This document shows, piece after piece, positions 26,588 to 36,065 of a stretch of DNA of 64,000 nucleotides. Source of the DNA: Streptomyces echinoruber (GTDB lineage: Bacteria > Actinomycetota > Actinomycetes > Streptomycetales > Streptomycetaceae); NCBI RefSeq assembly GCF_014651135.1, contig NZ_BMWH01000014.1, forward strand, positions 112,241 to 176,240, given 5' to 3'. The position numbers and the translations under genes were made by a program. The stretch's first letter is position 1. Every line of letters begins with the position of its first letter. The notes beneath the pieces are model-generated. The model saw only the letters and a program-made list of their open reading frames with translations. It ran no database searches and was not told where the DNA came from.

Positions 26588-27178
26588 TCAGACGGTGGTG
26601 ACGACCTGGTCGTAGGTCAGGCGCGGGGCGCGTGGGCGGAAGGCGCCCTCGCCCGGCCGGCCGATGTTGACCACCATCAGCGGGGTGTGGTCGTCGTCCA
26701 GGAACTCCTTGCGCACGCCCTCGTGGTCGAAGCCGGTCATGGGGCCGGCGGCCAGACCCGCGGCGCGCACGCCGACGATGAAGTACGCGGCCTGCAGGGC
26801 GCCGTTGAGCAGCGCGCTGCTCTCCCGGACCGCGCGGTCGCCGAAGACGGTGTCCTTGGCCTGCGGGAAGTGCGGGAAGAGCTGCGGCAGCTCCTCGTGG
26901 AACTCGTTGTCCGCGGCCAGGATCGCCACCAGCGGGGCGGCGGCCGTCTTGGCCCGGTTGCCCTCCGCCATGTGCTGCAGGAGCCGTTCGCGGGCCTCGG
27001 GGGAACGGACCAGGACCACACGCAGCGGCGACTGGTTCATGGAGGTCGGGCCGTACTTGACCAGGTCGTAGATCGCCTGCACCTGCTCGTCGGTCACGGG
27101 CTCGTCGGTGAAGGTGTTCGCGGTGCGGGCCTCGCGGAACAGCAGGTCCTGGGCGGCGGGGTCAAGCGCGAGAGACAT
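26588..27178 (-). CDS. Nitroreductase family protein (RutE/HadB-like, malonic semialdehyde reductase type)
   Basis: A 196-residue FMN-dependent NAD(P)H oxidoreductase. The pattern REARTANTFTDEPV, YGPTSMNQSPLRVVLVRS and AAGPMTGFDHEGV matches the RutE subgroup, annotated as malonic semialdehyde reductase in pyrimidine breakdown. No other rut genes are nearby, so the real substrate is open. ATG at 27178 gives the normal length. A direct repeat lies 100 bp upstream. Confidence 0.9.
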   Translation of the reverse strand: MSLALDPAAQDLLFREARTANTFTDEPVTDEQVQAIYDLVKYGPTSMNQSPLRVVLVRSPEARERLLQHMAEGNRAKTAAAPLVAILAADNEFHEELPQLFPHFPQAKDTVFGDRAVRESSALLNGALQAAYFIVGVRAAGLAAGPMTGFDHEGVRKEFLDDDHTPLMVVNIGRPGEGAFRPRAPRLTYDQVVTTV

Positions 27179-27211
27179 GGATGCGTTTCCTGATGGATGC
27201 GTCGGATGCGG

Positions 27212-27292
27212 TGGACCGCCGTGGTGGGGCCACCGCGGCGGATCTTCCTGACGTCGTCCGACCGTACCGCGAATGAATTTCAACGTTCAACG
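27212..27292 (-). promoter_or_regulatory. Nitroreductase upstream region: hairpin and direct repeat
   Basis: A stable imperfect hairpin (about 27216-27241, CCGCCG...CGGCGG with an inner GGTGG/CCACC pairing) lies in the probable leader. Further up, TTCAACG occurs twice in tandem (27279-27292), standing out by A/T content. MarR- or HxlR-type regulators often bind such sites near nitroreductases, but no regulator gene is adjacent. Confidence 0.35.
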
Positions 27293-27383
27293 AAAGGTGG
27301 GGTGCGGTGATCCGCTTCACAGCCGCCGCCGCACGGCCGCCTTCGGGCCGCCCGCCGCCGGGACCGCCCGCCGCCGCACGGCG

Positions 27384-27650
27384 CTACTCGTCCTCGCCGT
27401 CCTCCGCCCCCGCCCCGGCCTCCTCGGCCAGCGCCGCGTCCAGCCGGGCCCGCGCGCCCTCCAGCCAGCGGCGGCACACCTTCGCCAGCTCCTCGCCCCG
27501 CTCCCACAGCGCGAGCGACTCCTCCAGCGTCGTACCGCCCGCCTCCAGCCGCCGCACGACCTCGATCAGCTCGTCCCGCGCCTGCTCGTACCCGAGCGCC
27601 TCGGTCCGCCCGGGCGCCGGCCCGGCCGTCTCGCTCACGTTGCTGGTCAT
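27384..27650 (-). CDS. xseB: Exodeoxyribonuclease VII small subunit
   Basis: An 88-residue XseB. The core GYEQARDELIEVVRRLEAGG, then TTLEESLALWERGEELAKVC, is the family helical hairpin, with an acidic C-terminus. It forms exonuclease VII with XseA, which degrades single-stranded DNA. ATG at 27650 (MTSNVSET) is used. It follows xseA by 10 bp on the same strand. Confidence 0.94.
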   Translation of the reverse strand: MTSNVSETAGPAPGRTEALGYEQARDELIEVVRRLEAGGTTLEESLALWERGEELAKVCRRWLEGARARLDAALAEEAGAGAEDGEDE

Positions 27651-27660
27651 GCGCCCCACC

Positions 27661-28890
27661 CTATGCGTCGGCCGCGTCGACCCGGTCGACGCGTACGGAG
27701 AACTCACCCTCGGCGACCCGCGCGCGCAGCGCCTCGTCCGGCGCCACCTCGCCCGGGGCGCGCACCACGTGCCCGTCCGCCCGCTGCAGCACCGCGTACC
27801 CGCGCCGCAGGGTGGCGGCGGGGGAGAGGGCCACCACGCGCGCGTGCGTGTGCGACAGTTCGGAGTCGGCGCGGTCCAGCAGGTGGCGCAGGGTGCGCCG
27901 CCCGCGGTCCAGCAGCGAGGCCACCTCCTCGGCGCGCACGTCGACGATCACCCGGTGCGGATCCTCCAGCGACGGCCGCGCCAGGCACTGCGCCAGCCCC
28001 CGCTCCTCCCGCTCGACCAGCGCCCCCACGCACCGCCGCGCCCGGTCCCGCAGCTGCCGCACCCGCTCGTACTCCTCGCCCACGTCCGGCACGACCTTCT
28101 TCGCGGCGTCGGTCGGGGTGGAGGCACGCAGGTCGGCGACGTGGTCCAGCAGCGGGTTGTCCGGCTCGTGCCCGATCGCGGACACCACCGGCGTACGGCA
28201 GGCGGCGACCGCGCGGACGAGCTGCTCGTCGGAGAACGGCAGCAGGTCCTCCACGCTGCCGCCGCCGCGCGCGACGATGATCACGTCGACCTCGTCGATC
28301 TCGTCCAGCTCCTTCACCGCCTGCACGACCTGCGGCACGGCGTGCACGCCCTGCACGGCGACGTTGCGCACCTCGAAGCGGACGGCGGGCCAGCGGCGCC
28401 GGGCGTTCTCCAGCACGTCCCGCTCCGCGGCCGACGCCCGGCCGCACACCAGCCCGATGAGCTGCGGCAGGAACGGCAGCGGCTTCTTGCGCTCCGGCGC
28501 GAACAGCCCCTCCGCCGCCAGCGCCTTCTTCAACTGCTCCAGGCGGGCCAGCAGCTCCCCGACCCCCACCGGCCGTATCTCCGCGGCCCGCAGCGACAAC
28601 TGCCCCCGCGGCGCGTACCACTCCGGCTTGGCGTGCACCACGACCCGGGTGCCCTCGCCGACCACGTCGGCCACGGCGTCGAACACCTGCCGGTAGCAGG
28701 TCACCGACACGGAGACGTCGTACGACGGGTCGCGCAGCGTCAGGAACACCACGCCCGCGCCCGGCCGCCGCGACAACTGCGTGATCTGCCCCTCGACCCA
28801 CACCGCGCCGAGCCGGTCGATCCACCCGCCGATGAGGCGCGACACCTCACCGACCGGCAGCGGAGCCTCCGCAGACGTGTTCACTGGCAT
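27661..28890 (-). CDS. xseA: Exodeoxyribonuclease VII large subunit
   Basis: A 409-residue XseA. An N-terminal OB fold (VWVEGQITQLSRRPGAGVVF to about residue 105) is followed by the catalytic domain with LVCGRASAAERDVLENARRR, VDVIIVARGGGSVEDLLPFS and IGHEPDNPLLDHVADLRAST. The open frame extends through ispH on the other strand, which is an artefact of G+C content. ATG at 28890 (MPVNTSAEAPLPVGEVS) matches the family start. Confidence 0.95.
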   Translation of the reverse strand: MPVNTSAEAPLPVGEVSRLIGGWIDRLGAVWVEGQITQLSRRPGAGVVFLTLRDPSYDVSVSVTCYRQVFDAVADVVGEGTRVVVHAKPEWYAPRGQLSLRAAEIRPVGVGELLARLEQLKKALAAEGLFAPERKKPLPFLPQLIGLVCGRASAAERDVLENARRRWPAVRFEVRNVAVQGVHAVPQVVQAVKELDEIDEVDVIIVARGGGSVEDLLPFSDEQLVRAVAACRTPVVSAIGHEPDNPLLDHVADLRASTPTDAAKKVVPDVGEEYERVRQLRDRARRCVGALVEREERGLAQCLARPSLEDPHRVIVDVRAEEVASLLDRGRRTLRHLLDRADSELSHTHARVVALSPAATLRRGYAVLQRADGHVVRAPGEVAPDEALRARVAEGEFSVRVDRVDAADA

Positions 28891-28930
28891 GGGGCCGAGC
28901 GTAACGGCCGGGCCCGACAACGCGCGGGCA

Positions 28931-29035
28931 GCCGCACGCAGGGATGCCGCACGCAGGGATGCCGCACGGCGGGCAGTCGCACGACGGGATGCCGCACGGT
29001 GGGATGCCGCACGACGGGATGCCGCACGGTGGGAG
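28931..29035. repeat. 15-bp tandem repeat between xseA and ispH
   Basis: Seven 15-bp units of the form GCCGCACGNNGGGAT fill most of the 225-bp divergent gap that must contain both promoters. Third-unit changes are confined to a few positions. Confidence 0.9.
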
Positions 29036-29115
29036 GCGCGTCCCCGCCGGTCCCCGCCACCGCACGCCGCGGACGTGATCTCCGGGCGGCCGAACGCGCC
29101 CTTACGATGGGTGCC

Positions 29116-30153
29116 ATGACTGCTTCGCCTGGCCGCCGTGTCCTGCTCGCCGCTCCCCGGGGCTACTGCGCGGGTGTGGACCGCGCCGTGATCGCCGTCG
29201 AGAAGGCCCTGGAGCAGTACGGGGCCCCCGTCTACGTCCGTCACGAGATCGTCCACAACAAGTACGTCGTGCAGACCCTGGAGAAGAAGGGGGCCGTCTT
29301 CGTCGAGCGGACGGAGGAGGTCCCGCCGGGCAACATCGTGATGTTCTCGGCGCACGGCGTCGCGCCGACCGTCCACGAGGAGGCGAAGCGGGGCCGGCTC
29401 GCCACCATCGACGCGACCTGCCCCCTGGTCACCAAGGTCCACAAGGAGGCGGTCCGCTTCGCCAAGGAGGACTACGACATCCTCCTGATCGGGCACGAGG
29501 GCCACGAAGAGGTCATCGGCACCACCGGCGAGGCCCCCGACCACATCCAGCTCGTCGACGGCCCCGAGGACGTGGAGAACGTACGGGTGCGTGACCCGGA
29601 GAAGGTCGTGTGGCTGTCGCAGACCACCCTGTCGGTCGACGAGACCATGGAGACCGTCGGCGCCCTCAAGCAGCGCTTCCCCAAGCTGGTCTCCCCGCCC
29701 AGCGACGACATCTGCTACGCCACGCAGAACCGGCAGCAGGCGGTGAAGCAGATGGGCGCCCAGGCCGACCTGGTGATCGTCGTCGGCTCCCGCAACTCCT
29801 CCAACTCCAAGCGGCTGGTGGAGGTCGCCAAGCTCGCCGGCGCGCGGGCCGCGTACCTGGTGGACTTCGCCGACGAGATCGACGAGACCTGGCTGGAGGG
29901 CGTCTCCACGGTCGGCGTCACCTCCGGCGCCTCCGTTCCGGAGGTGCTGGTCGAGCAGGTCCTGGAGTGGCTCGCGCAGCGCGGCTTCGAGGACGTGGAG
30001 ATCGTCAAGGCGGCCGAGGAGTCCATCACCTTCTCGCTGCCCAAGGAGCTGCGCCGCGACCTGCGCGCGGAGGCGGCGGCCCTGGCGGCCGAGCGCGGCG
30101 GCACCGGCCCCGCGGAGGCCGGCGGCGCGCAGACTGCGGCCGGGCAGGTGTGA
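29116..30153 (+). CDS. ispH: 4-hydroxy-3-methylbut-2-enyl diphosphate reductase
   Basis: A 345-residue IspH (LytB), last enzyme of the MEP pathway, forming IPP and DMAPP. The three cluster cysteines are in PRGYCAGVDRAV, IDATCPLVTKVHKEA and SDDICYATQNRQQA; HEGHEEVIGT and SRNSSNSKRL bind the substrate. ATG at 29116 is taken; an ATG 9 bp earlier (MGAMTAS) is equally possible. The long open frame upstream is spurious. Confidence 0.95.
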   Translation: MTASPGRRVLLAAPRGYCAGVDRAVIAVEKALEQYGAPVYVRHEIVHNKYVVQTLEKKGAVFVERTEEVPPGNIVMFSAHGVAPTVHEEAKRGRLATIDATCPLVTKVHKEAVRFAKEDYDILLIGHEGHEEVIGTTGEAPDHIQLVDGPEDVENVRVRDPEKVVWLSQTTLSVDETMETVGALKQRFPKLVSPPSDDICYATQNRQQAVKQMGAQADLVIVVGSRNSSNSKRLVEVAKLAGARAAYLVDFADEIDETWLEGVSTVGVTSGASVPEVLVEQVLEWLAQRGFEDVEIVKAAEESITFSLPKELRRDLRAEAAALAAERGGTGPAEAGGAQTAAGQV

Positions 30154-30259
30154 CGGCCGGGCAGGCGTGACGGCCGGGCGGAAGTGACTGCCGGGCAGGC
30201 GCGACGGCTGGGCAGGTGTGACGGCCGGCGGCCCGGCGGGGCGGTCGGCCGTGACCGAG

Positions 30260-30370
30260 TCGGAAGGACCGGTCCCCGCCGGGTCGGAAGGACCGGTCCC
30301 CGCCGGGTCGGAGGGACCGGTCCCCGCCGGGTCGGAGGGACCGGGCGCGACCCGGCGGGGATCACTGTCG
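30260..30370. repeat. 24-bp tandem repeat between ispH and ppgK
   Basis: Four full 24-bp units plus a partial one (30260-30283, 30284-30307, 30308-30331, 30332-30355) are nearly identical and end 23 bp before the ppgK start. A looser run of GACGGCCGGGCAG-type repeats precedes them (30154-30235). Confidence 0.9.
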
Positions 30371-30393
30371 GTCGTCCGTCGTAACGTGGAGCC

Positions 30394-31155
30394 ATGCAGA
30401 TCTTCGGCGTGGACATCGGCGGTTCCGGCATCAAGGGCGCCCCTGTGGACCTGGACCGGGGCGACCTGGCCCAGGAGCGGTGCAAGGTGCTCACCCCGCA
30501 GCCGGCCACGCCGGACGCGGTGGCCGAGGGCGTGCGGCAGGTCGTCGAGCACTTCGGCTGGTCGGGCCCGGTCGGCATCACGTTCCCGGGCGTGGTCACC
30601 GGCGGTGCCACGATCCGCACGGCGGCCAACGTCGACCGCGGCTGGGTGGGCACCGACGCGCGCGCCTTGTTCGGCGAACGGCTGGGCGGCCTGCCGGTGA
30701 CCGTGGTCAACGACGCCGACGCGGCCGGTGTCGCCGAGATGCGCTTCGGCGCCGGCCGCGACCGCCGCGGCACCGTCGTTCTCCTCACCTTCGGCACCGG
30801 CATCGGCAGCGCCGTCTTCACCGACGGCGTCCTCGTCCCCAACACCGAGCTCGGCCACCTCGAACTCGACGGCCACGACGCGGAGAAGCGCGCCTCCAGC
30901 AAGGCCAGGGACGACCACGACCTGTCCTGGGAGCACTGGGCCCGCCGTGTCCAGCGCTACCTGGCCCACGTCGAGATGCTGTTCTCCCCCGACCTGTTCA
31001 TCATCGGCGGCGGCGTCAGCCGCAAGGCCCACAAGTTCCTCCCTCACATCACCGGTATCGAGGCCGAGATCGTCCCGGCCCGGCTCCAGAACAACGCGGG
31101 CATCGTCGGGGCGGCGCTGCGGGCGGCCGCGGCGGAGGAAGAGACGGTGGGGTGA
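30394..31155 (+). CDS. ppgK: Polyphosphate glucokinase
   Basis: A 253-residue ROK-family kinase that phosphorylates glucose with polyphosphate (or ATP). Motifs are FGVDIGGSGIKGAPVDL (phosphate 1), VVNDADAAGVAEMRFG (catalytic Asp) and LTFGTGIGSAVF, with ELGHLELDGHDAEKRASSKA typical of the polyphosphate-using branch. ATG at 30394. It converges on the DUF6542 gene. Confidence 0.94.
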   Translation: MQIFGVDIGGSGIKGAPVDLDRGDLAQERCKVLTPQPATPDAVAEGVRQVVEHFGWSGPVGITFPGVVTGGATIRTAANVDRGWVGTDARALFGERLGGLPVTVVNDADAAGVAEMRFGAGRDRRGTVVLLTFGTGIGSAVFTDGVLVPNTELGHLELDGHDAEKRASSKARDDHDLSWEHWARRVQRYLAHVEMLFSPDLFIIGGGVSRKAHKFLPHITGIEAEIVPARLQNNAGIVGAALRAAAAEEETVG

Positions 31156-31221
31156 CGCAGGGGCAGGGAGACACTGCCGCCTGCCGTGCCGCGGCGGGCG
31201 GCGGGATCCCGGAGCCGGCGG

Positions 31222-31851
31222 TCACGCCGGCGGGCGGAGCCGGGCGAGCCGGCGGCGACGCACGAACCGCACCCTGCGCACCAGCCCGATCGCACCGGCG
31301 ATCAGCGTGCCCCCGTACAGCCACCCGGCCTGCACGGCCAGCGCGGTCACCAGACCGACCAGCCGCCCCTTGAACCCCTCGTCACCGCCGGCGAGGGGCA
31401 GCAGGCCCACCACGAAGGCGTTCGGGACGACCACGGGCGCGGCCAGCAGATCCCCCCGCCTGACCCACACCGCGGTCAGGGCGCACACCGGCAGGAACAG
31501 CACCCCGTACACCGTCGGCGACGCCCCGAACAGCAGCCGGTCCAGGCAGCCCAGCACGAGCATCACCACCCCGCAGAACAACGCGGCCCCCAGCCCGGTC
31601 AGCCGCGGACCGGGCAGCCGCTTCCCGCCCGAAGCGGGCTCGGCCCGCGGCGCAGCAGGGGCGGGCGCCGGACCGGCGGCCTTCCGGGCCGGATTCCCGC
31701 CGTCCCGCCGCGCCGGATTCCCGGCGGCCTTCCGCGTCGGATTCCCGCCGTCCCGCCGCCCCCCGCCGCGTCCGCCCCGCGGCGGCAGTGGCGGCGTACG
31801 GCGGCGCGCCGCGGACTGCTGCTGCGGAGATCGCGTCCTGTGGTACTCCAT
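31222..31851 (-). CDS. DUF6542 membrane protein
   Basis: A 209-residue protein. The first 80 residues are basic and Pro/Gly-rich with a repeated GGNPARKAAG-like unit. Four membrane helices follow (about 85-200, LTGLGAALFCGVVMLVLGCL, VYGVLFLPVCALTAVWV, VVVPNAFVVGLLPLAGG, LVGLVTALAVQAGWLYGG). Matches the actinobacterial DUF6542 family of unknown function. It converges on ppgK and is divergent from ychF. Confidence 0.82.
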   Translation of the reverse strand: MEYHRTRSPQQQSAARRRTPPLPPRGGRGGGRRDGGNPTRKAAGNPARRDGGNPARKAAGPAPAPAAPRAEPASGGKRLPGPRLTGLGAALFCGVVMLVLGCLDRLLFGASPTVYGVLFLPVCALTAVWVRRGDLLAAPVVVPNAFVVGLLPLAGGDEGFKGRLVGLVTALAVQAGWLYGGTLIAGAIGLVRRVRFVRRRRLARLRPPA

Positions 31852-32042
31852 CGGACCAACTTAGGTCGGTCAATATGCCGATCGGCCCCTCAGACACGCC
31901 GTCTCACGCAGCTTGGCCGAGGCTTCGACGCGGCCGCCGGGGCGCGGCGCGGCACGCCGTAGACTGGTGGATCGGCCCCGGGCCCGCACCGCCCACCGGC
32001 CCGCCCCCAGGCCCAGTCCTCTCACGTACGGGAAGTCGCAAC

Positions 32043-33120
<1,078 letters not shown>

Positions 33121-33131
<11 letters not shown>

Positions 33132-33723
33132 GCTCCACTGCCTCGTCGGCCGGGGGGAACGAGGCTTTCCAGGGGGTGTCCGGCCGGCGGTGCCACACGG
33201 TCTCCACGGGGCCGCTCGTGCCAAGGGCGGCGCCCGAAAAAGCCGTCCGCTACCGGAAGTCGTAGGCGGTGAAGGCGAGGCAGACGACCGTCCCGTCCGG
33301 CTCCAGCGCCCCGTAGCCGTTCCTCTCCTCCGCCTCGATCGGGAAGAACAGGGCGTTGCCGCCGCGGTGCGGATCGGTGACGAGCTCGGTGTAGCCGGCT
33401 CGGCGGCCCTCGGCGGCCCCCGACGTCGCCGGCCGCGAGGACGCGTGGGGCCTCGCGGAGCCGGTCCCCGGCGCGGAGTTCCGTCTGCTGGAAGGCATCG
33501 GCCGCCTGCCCAGGTCGAGACGCCCGAGCACCTCCTCCCCTTGCTCCGGGCCTTCGCCGGCGCCCACGCCGCCGACCGGCCGCGGTGCTGACGCCGGGGG
33601 AGGGGCGCGTGTCGCCCCGCCTTCGACGCGAGAAGACCTGCACCGCTTCGTGCCGGGCCCGCAGTGGGCACCCGGGCAGCCGGCGCGTACGTCGTCGTGT
33701 CGACCCCGTTGCTCGTCCCGCAC
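33121..33723 (-). pseudogene. Decayed gene of unknown family
   Basis: A minus-strand frame with good codon bias runs GYTELVTDPHRGGNALFFPI, then EPDGTVVCLAFTAYDFR, to a TAG at 33250. It stays open in the same frame afterwards as VETVWHRRPDTPWKASFPP to a TGA that overlaps the end of ychF. The N-terminal part loses resemblance to protein. This looks like one gene interrupted by a stop codon and shortened at its start; I do not recognise the family. The rest of the 700-bp gap from 33132 to 33832 has no convincing gene. Confidence 0.4.
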
Positions 33724-33742
33724 GCCTCTCGGCGCACTTTTA

Positions 33743-33766
33743 ATTCGTTCGCGAAGGTATTATTTT
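33743..33766. promoter_or_regulatory. Possible degenerate butyrolactone-receptor site
   Basis: In an unusual A/T-rich patch the sequence TTCGCGAA-GGTATTATT repeats the spacer pattern and right half of the operator at 35899-35922; the left half is degenerate. It lies 67-90 bp before the transposase-like gene, where a promoter is expected. Confidence 0.3.
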
Positions 33767-33832
33767 TCTGAACGCCTTAGCGCGTGCGACGGCAGCGCAA
33801 CCGGCGTCCATCAGGCCGACCTGGAGGGGGAC

Positions 33833-35101
33833 GTGCTCGACCGGCACCTGCACCGCACCGTGTCAGTGCCCCAGTCGTCCGAGCCGGCGGCTCGGCTCCC
33901 GGGTGCGGCGCACAGATCCGGATCCCCGCTCACGGTCGCGGACTTCGCCGAGGAGGTCTTCGGTCATCTGCCGCGGGCCGACCAGCGTCGCTGGGCCGAG
34001 GTGTACCTCGGCGGACTGCTCACCGCCCGGGGCAGGAAGTCCCTCCGCAACCTGGCCCGGACCGTCCCGCGTTCGCCGACGGCCGCCCAGTCCCTCCAGC
34101 AGTTCGTCAACTCCAGCCCCTGGCCGTGGGCCCCGGCCCGCCGGGCGGTCGCCGCGCGGGTGGCGGCATGGATGCCGGTCGCGGCGTGGTCGGCCGGGAT
34201 CGCGGTGATCCCCAAGCGCGGCGAGCACTCGGTCGGGGTGCACCGCCGTTTCGTCCCGGAGGCCGGGCGGACCGTCAACTGCCAGCTCGGCATCGGCCTG
34301 TTCCTGTCCTCCGGCGAGACGAGCGTGCCGGTCGACTGGCGGCTGCTGCTGGACGACCGCTGGTGCGGCGACGAACGGCTGCGCTCCCGGGCCCGGCTGC
34401 CGCGGTCCGCCGCGCCCGAGCCCGTGGGCCGGCACGTGCTCGGCATGGTCGACGCGCTGACCGCGTCCGGCCTCACGCCGCCCGCACCGGTCGTCGCGGA
34501 CCTGCGCTGCGCGGCCGAGGCGGCGCCCCTGGTGGCCGGACTCGCCGAGCGCGGGCGGGACTTCGTGGTCGAGGTGCACCCCGGCCAGACGGTCCTCCCG
34601 GCCGCGCCGAATGCCGTACGGGGCGCGGAGGCGATCCGGCCGCTGCCCGTGAGCGAGTTCGCGGGCAGCGGCGAGCGCGCGCACCGGCCGCAGGTGATCG
34701 CGGCCGGTGCGGCGGACGGTCCGGTGCGCCACCTCACCCTCCGCTCCGGACTCGTCCGGCTGCCCGCGCCGCCCGGAGCGGCGCGCACCGCACGGCAACC
34801 GGTGTACCGCCTGCTCGCCCAGTGGTCGGCCGCCGAACGCCGGCCGATCCGGTACTGGCTGACCACGCCGACGGACCGGCCTGCCGACGAGGTCCTGTCC
34901 CTGGTGCGGCACTCCGTGCGCACCCAGGCCGCGTTGAGGTCCCTCGAACGGGACTTCGGGCTGCTGGACTTCGAGGGGCGGTCCTTCCCCGGCTGGCACC
35001 ACCACATGACGATGGTCACCGCCGCGTACGCCTTCAGCCGCCTCGGCGGCACCCCGGCGGGCGCCGCGGAGCCGGCTTCGGCCGGGCGCAGATTCGCGTG
35101 A
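33833..35101 (+). CDS. IS701-family transposase-like protein
   Basis: A 422-residue protein with the N-terminal block VADFAEEVFGHLPRADQRRW, then YLGGLLTARGRKSLRNLAR of IS701-type DDE transposases. Later RYWLTTPTDRPADEVLSLVR and GLLDFEGRSFPGWHHHMTMV match the usual C-terminus. Motifs expected to hold catalytic acids are altered: the usual DDT near residue 140 reads IAVIPKRGEHS, so it may be inactive for transposition. No terminal repeats were seen. Such solo copies often accompany butyrolactone-type regulators in Streptomyces antibiotic clusters. GTG at 33833 has GGAGGGGG before it. Confidence 0.8.
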   Translation: MLDRHLHRTVSVPQSSEPAARLPGAAHRSGSPLTVADFAEEVFGHLPRADQRRWAEVYLGGLLTARGRKSLRNLARTVPRSPTAAQSLQQFVNSSPWPWAPARRAVAARVAAWMPVAAWSAGIAVIPKRGEHSVGVHRRFVPEAGRTVNCQLGIGLFLSSGETSVPVDWRLLLDDRWCGDERLRSRARLPRSAAPEPVGRHVLGMVDALTASGLTPPAPVVADLRCAAEAAPLVAGLAERGRDFVVEVHPGQTVLPAAPNAVRGAEAIRPLPVSEFAGSGERAHRPQVIAAGAADGPVRHLTLRSGLVRLPAPPGAARTARQPVYRLLAQWSAAERRPIRYWLTTPTDRPADEVLSLVRHSVRTQAALRSLERDFGLLDFEGRSFPGWHHHMTMVTAAYAFSRLGGTPAGAAEPASAGRRFA

Positions 35102-35108
35102 CGGACGG

Positions 35109-35807
35109 TCAGATGGCTTCTTGCGCGGGGGGCAGGGAAGAGTCGGCCCGGTCTTCCGCCGCGGACGCCAGGAAGGGCAGGGCCTGGATGATCTCCTCCG
35201 TCCGCTCCACGATGTCCGACCAGCCGTGCTGCACCCCGGAGATGTGCTGTGCGCCGAACAGCGCCGACCGCAGCACCCGGGCGAGCGCCTCGGGGTCGGA
35301 GCCGTCGGGCAGGGCCCCGCCGTCCCGGCACTCCGTCAGCAGTCCGGTCAGGATCTCGGTGAAACCGACGTACGGCGTGGGCAGTTCGGACTCGATGGCC
35401 CACTGCTGGATCTGCAGCCGGCTGCCGGCCTGGATCAGCGCGTCCTCGCGGAACGACCGGGCGGTGCGCCGCAGCAGCTCCACCACCTTGCGCGCCGGTG
35501 CCGCGTCGGTGTCGAGCACGGGGCGCAGCGAGGACAGCAGCACCGTGTAGAACTGCTCGGCCACGGCGACCGCGACGGCCTCCTTGTTGGCGAAGTGGAA
35601 ATAGACGGCACCCTTGGTCACGCCCGCCTGCTCGGCGATGTCCAGGATCGTCACGGACGGGTAGTCGCGCTGCGCGAAGACTTCCGCGGCCGCCTTCAGG
35701 ATCGCCCTGCGGGTGCGGAGGGCGCGGTCCTGCTTCAGGCGCGGCTCCTGGCGTCGCGCGCCCGTGCGCCGCGTACCGGCGCGTGAGGGGGACTGGTCCT
35801 TCGTCAT
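35109..35807 (-). CDS. Butyrolactone-receptor-like TetR repressor (ScbR/ArpA/MmfR family)
   Basis: A 232-residue TetR-family regulator. The N-terminal DNA-binding domain LKQDRALRTRRAILKAAAEVF, then VTILDIAEQAGVTKGAVYFHFANKEAVA, is the classic butyrolactone-receptor pattern. The conserved Trp in QIQQWAIESELPTPYVGFTE corresponds to the ligand-pocket region. No synthase (AfsA/MmfL type) is in the window, so it may be an orphan or pseudo-receptor answering to its own antibiotic. ATG at 35807. It converges on the transposase-like gene and is divergent from the exporter, with a fitting operator 92 bp upstream. Confidence 0.9.
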   Translation of the reverse strand: MTKDQSPSRAGTRRTGARRQEPRLKQDRALRTRRAILKAAAEVFAQRDYPSVTILDIAEQAGVTKGAVYFHFANKEAVAVAVAEQFYTVLLSSLRPVLDTDAAPARKVVELLRRTARSFREDALIQAGSRLQIQQWAIESELPTPYVGFTEILTGLLTECRDGGALPDGSDPEALARVLRSALFGAQHISGVQHGWSDIVERTEEIIQALPFLASAAEDRADSSLPPAQEAI

Positions 35808-35898
35808 GTTCGTCCTTCGTCCTACGGAGTGATCTCCGCGAGCCTCTTCACCCCCTTCCACCTGGGAAGACGGTGATCTGGAGAAGCCGTTGCCCGCT

Positions 35899-35922
35899 AA
35901 ATACCTTCTCAACGGTATATTT
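35899..35922. promoter_or_regulatory. Autoregulatory element of ATACC-N8-GGTAT type
   Basis: ATACC (35901-35905), eight bases TTCTCAAC, GGTAT (35914-35918), with A/T-rich flanks. The half-sites are exact inverted repeats. This is the architecture I recall for MmfR-type (MARE) operators. It lies 92 bp upstream of the TetR repressor, in the region shared with the divergent exporter. Confidence 0.7.
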
Positions 35923-35945
35923 CTCCGGCGAAGCCGGCCCGCTCC

Positions 35946-36065
35946 TTCGGGCCACGTGCCTTCGGGCAGCGTGCCTTCGGACCGCATATCTTCGGACCGC
36001 ATATCTTCGGACCGCATATCTTCGGACCGCATATCTTCGGACCGCATATCTTCGGACTACGTATC
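35946..36065. repeat. 15-bp tandem repeat between TetR and MFS genes
   Basis: Eight consecutive 15-bp units. Units 3-7 (35976-36050) are identical (TTCGGACCGCATATC); units 1, 2 and 8 are variants. The array starts 24 bp after the repressor operator and lies in the exporter leader or promoter region. Confidence 0.92.

Noticed and set aside
27661..31047. A 1128-codon minus-strand frame spanning xseA, ispH and ppgK
   Set aside because: Only the last 409 codons (xseA) look like protein; the rest is antisense to ispH and ppgK.
35976..36050. Possible CRISPR-like array of 15-bp units
   Set aside because: Units are directly adjacent without spacers and no cas genes are near; it is a simple tandem repeat.
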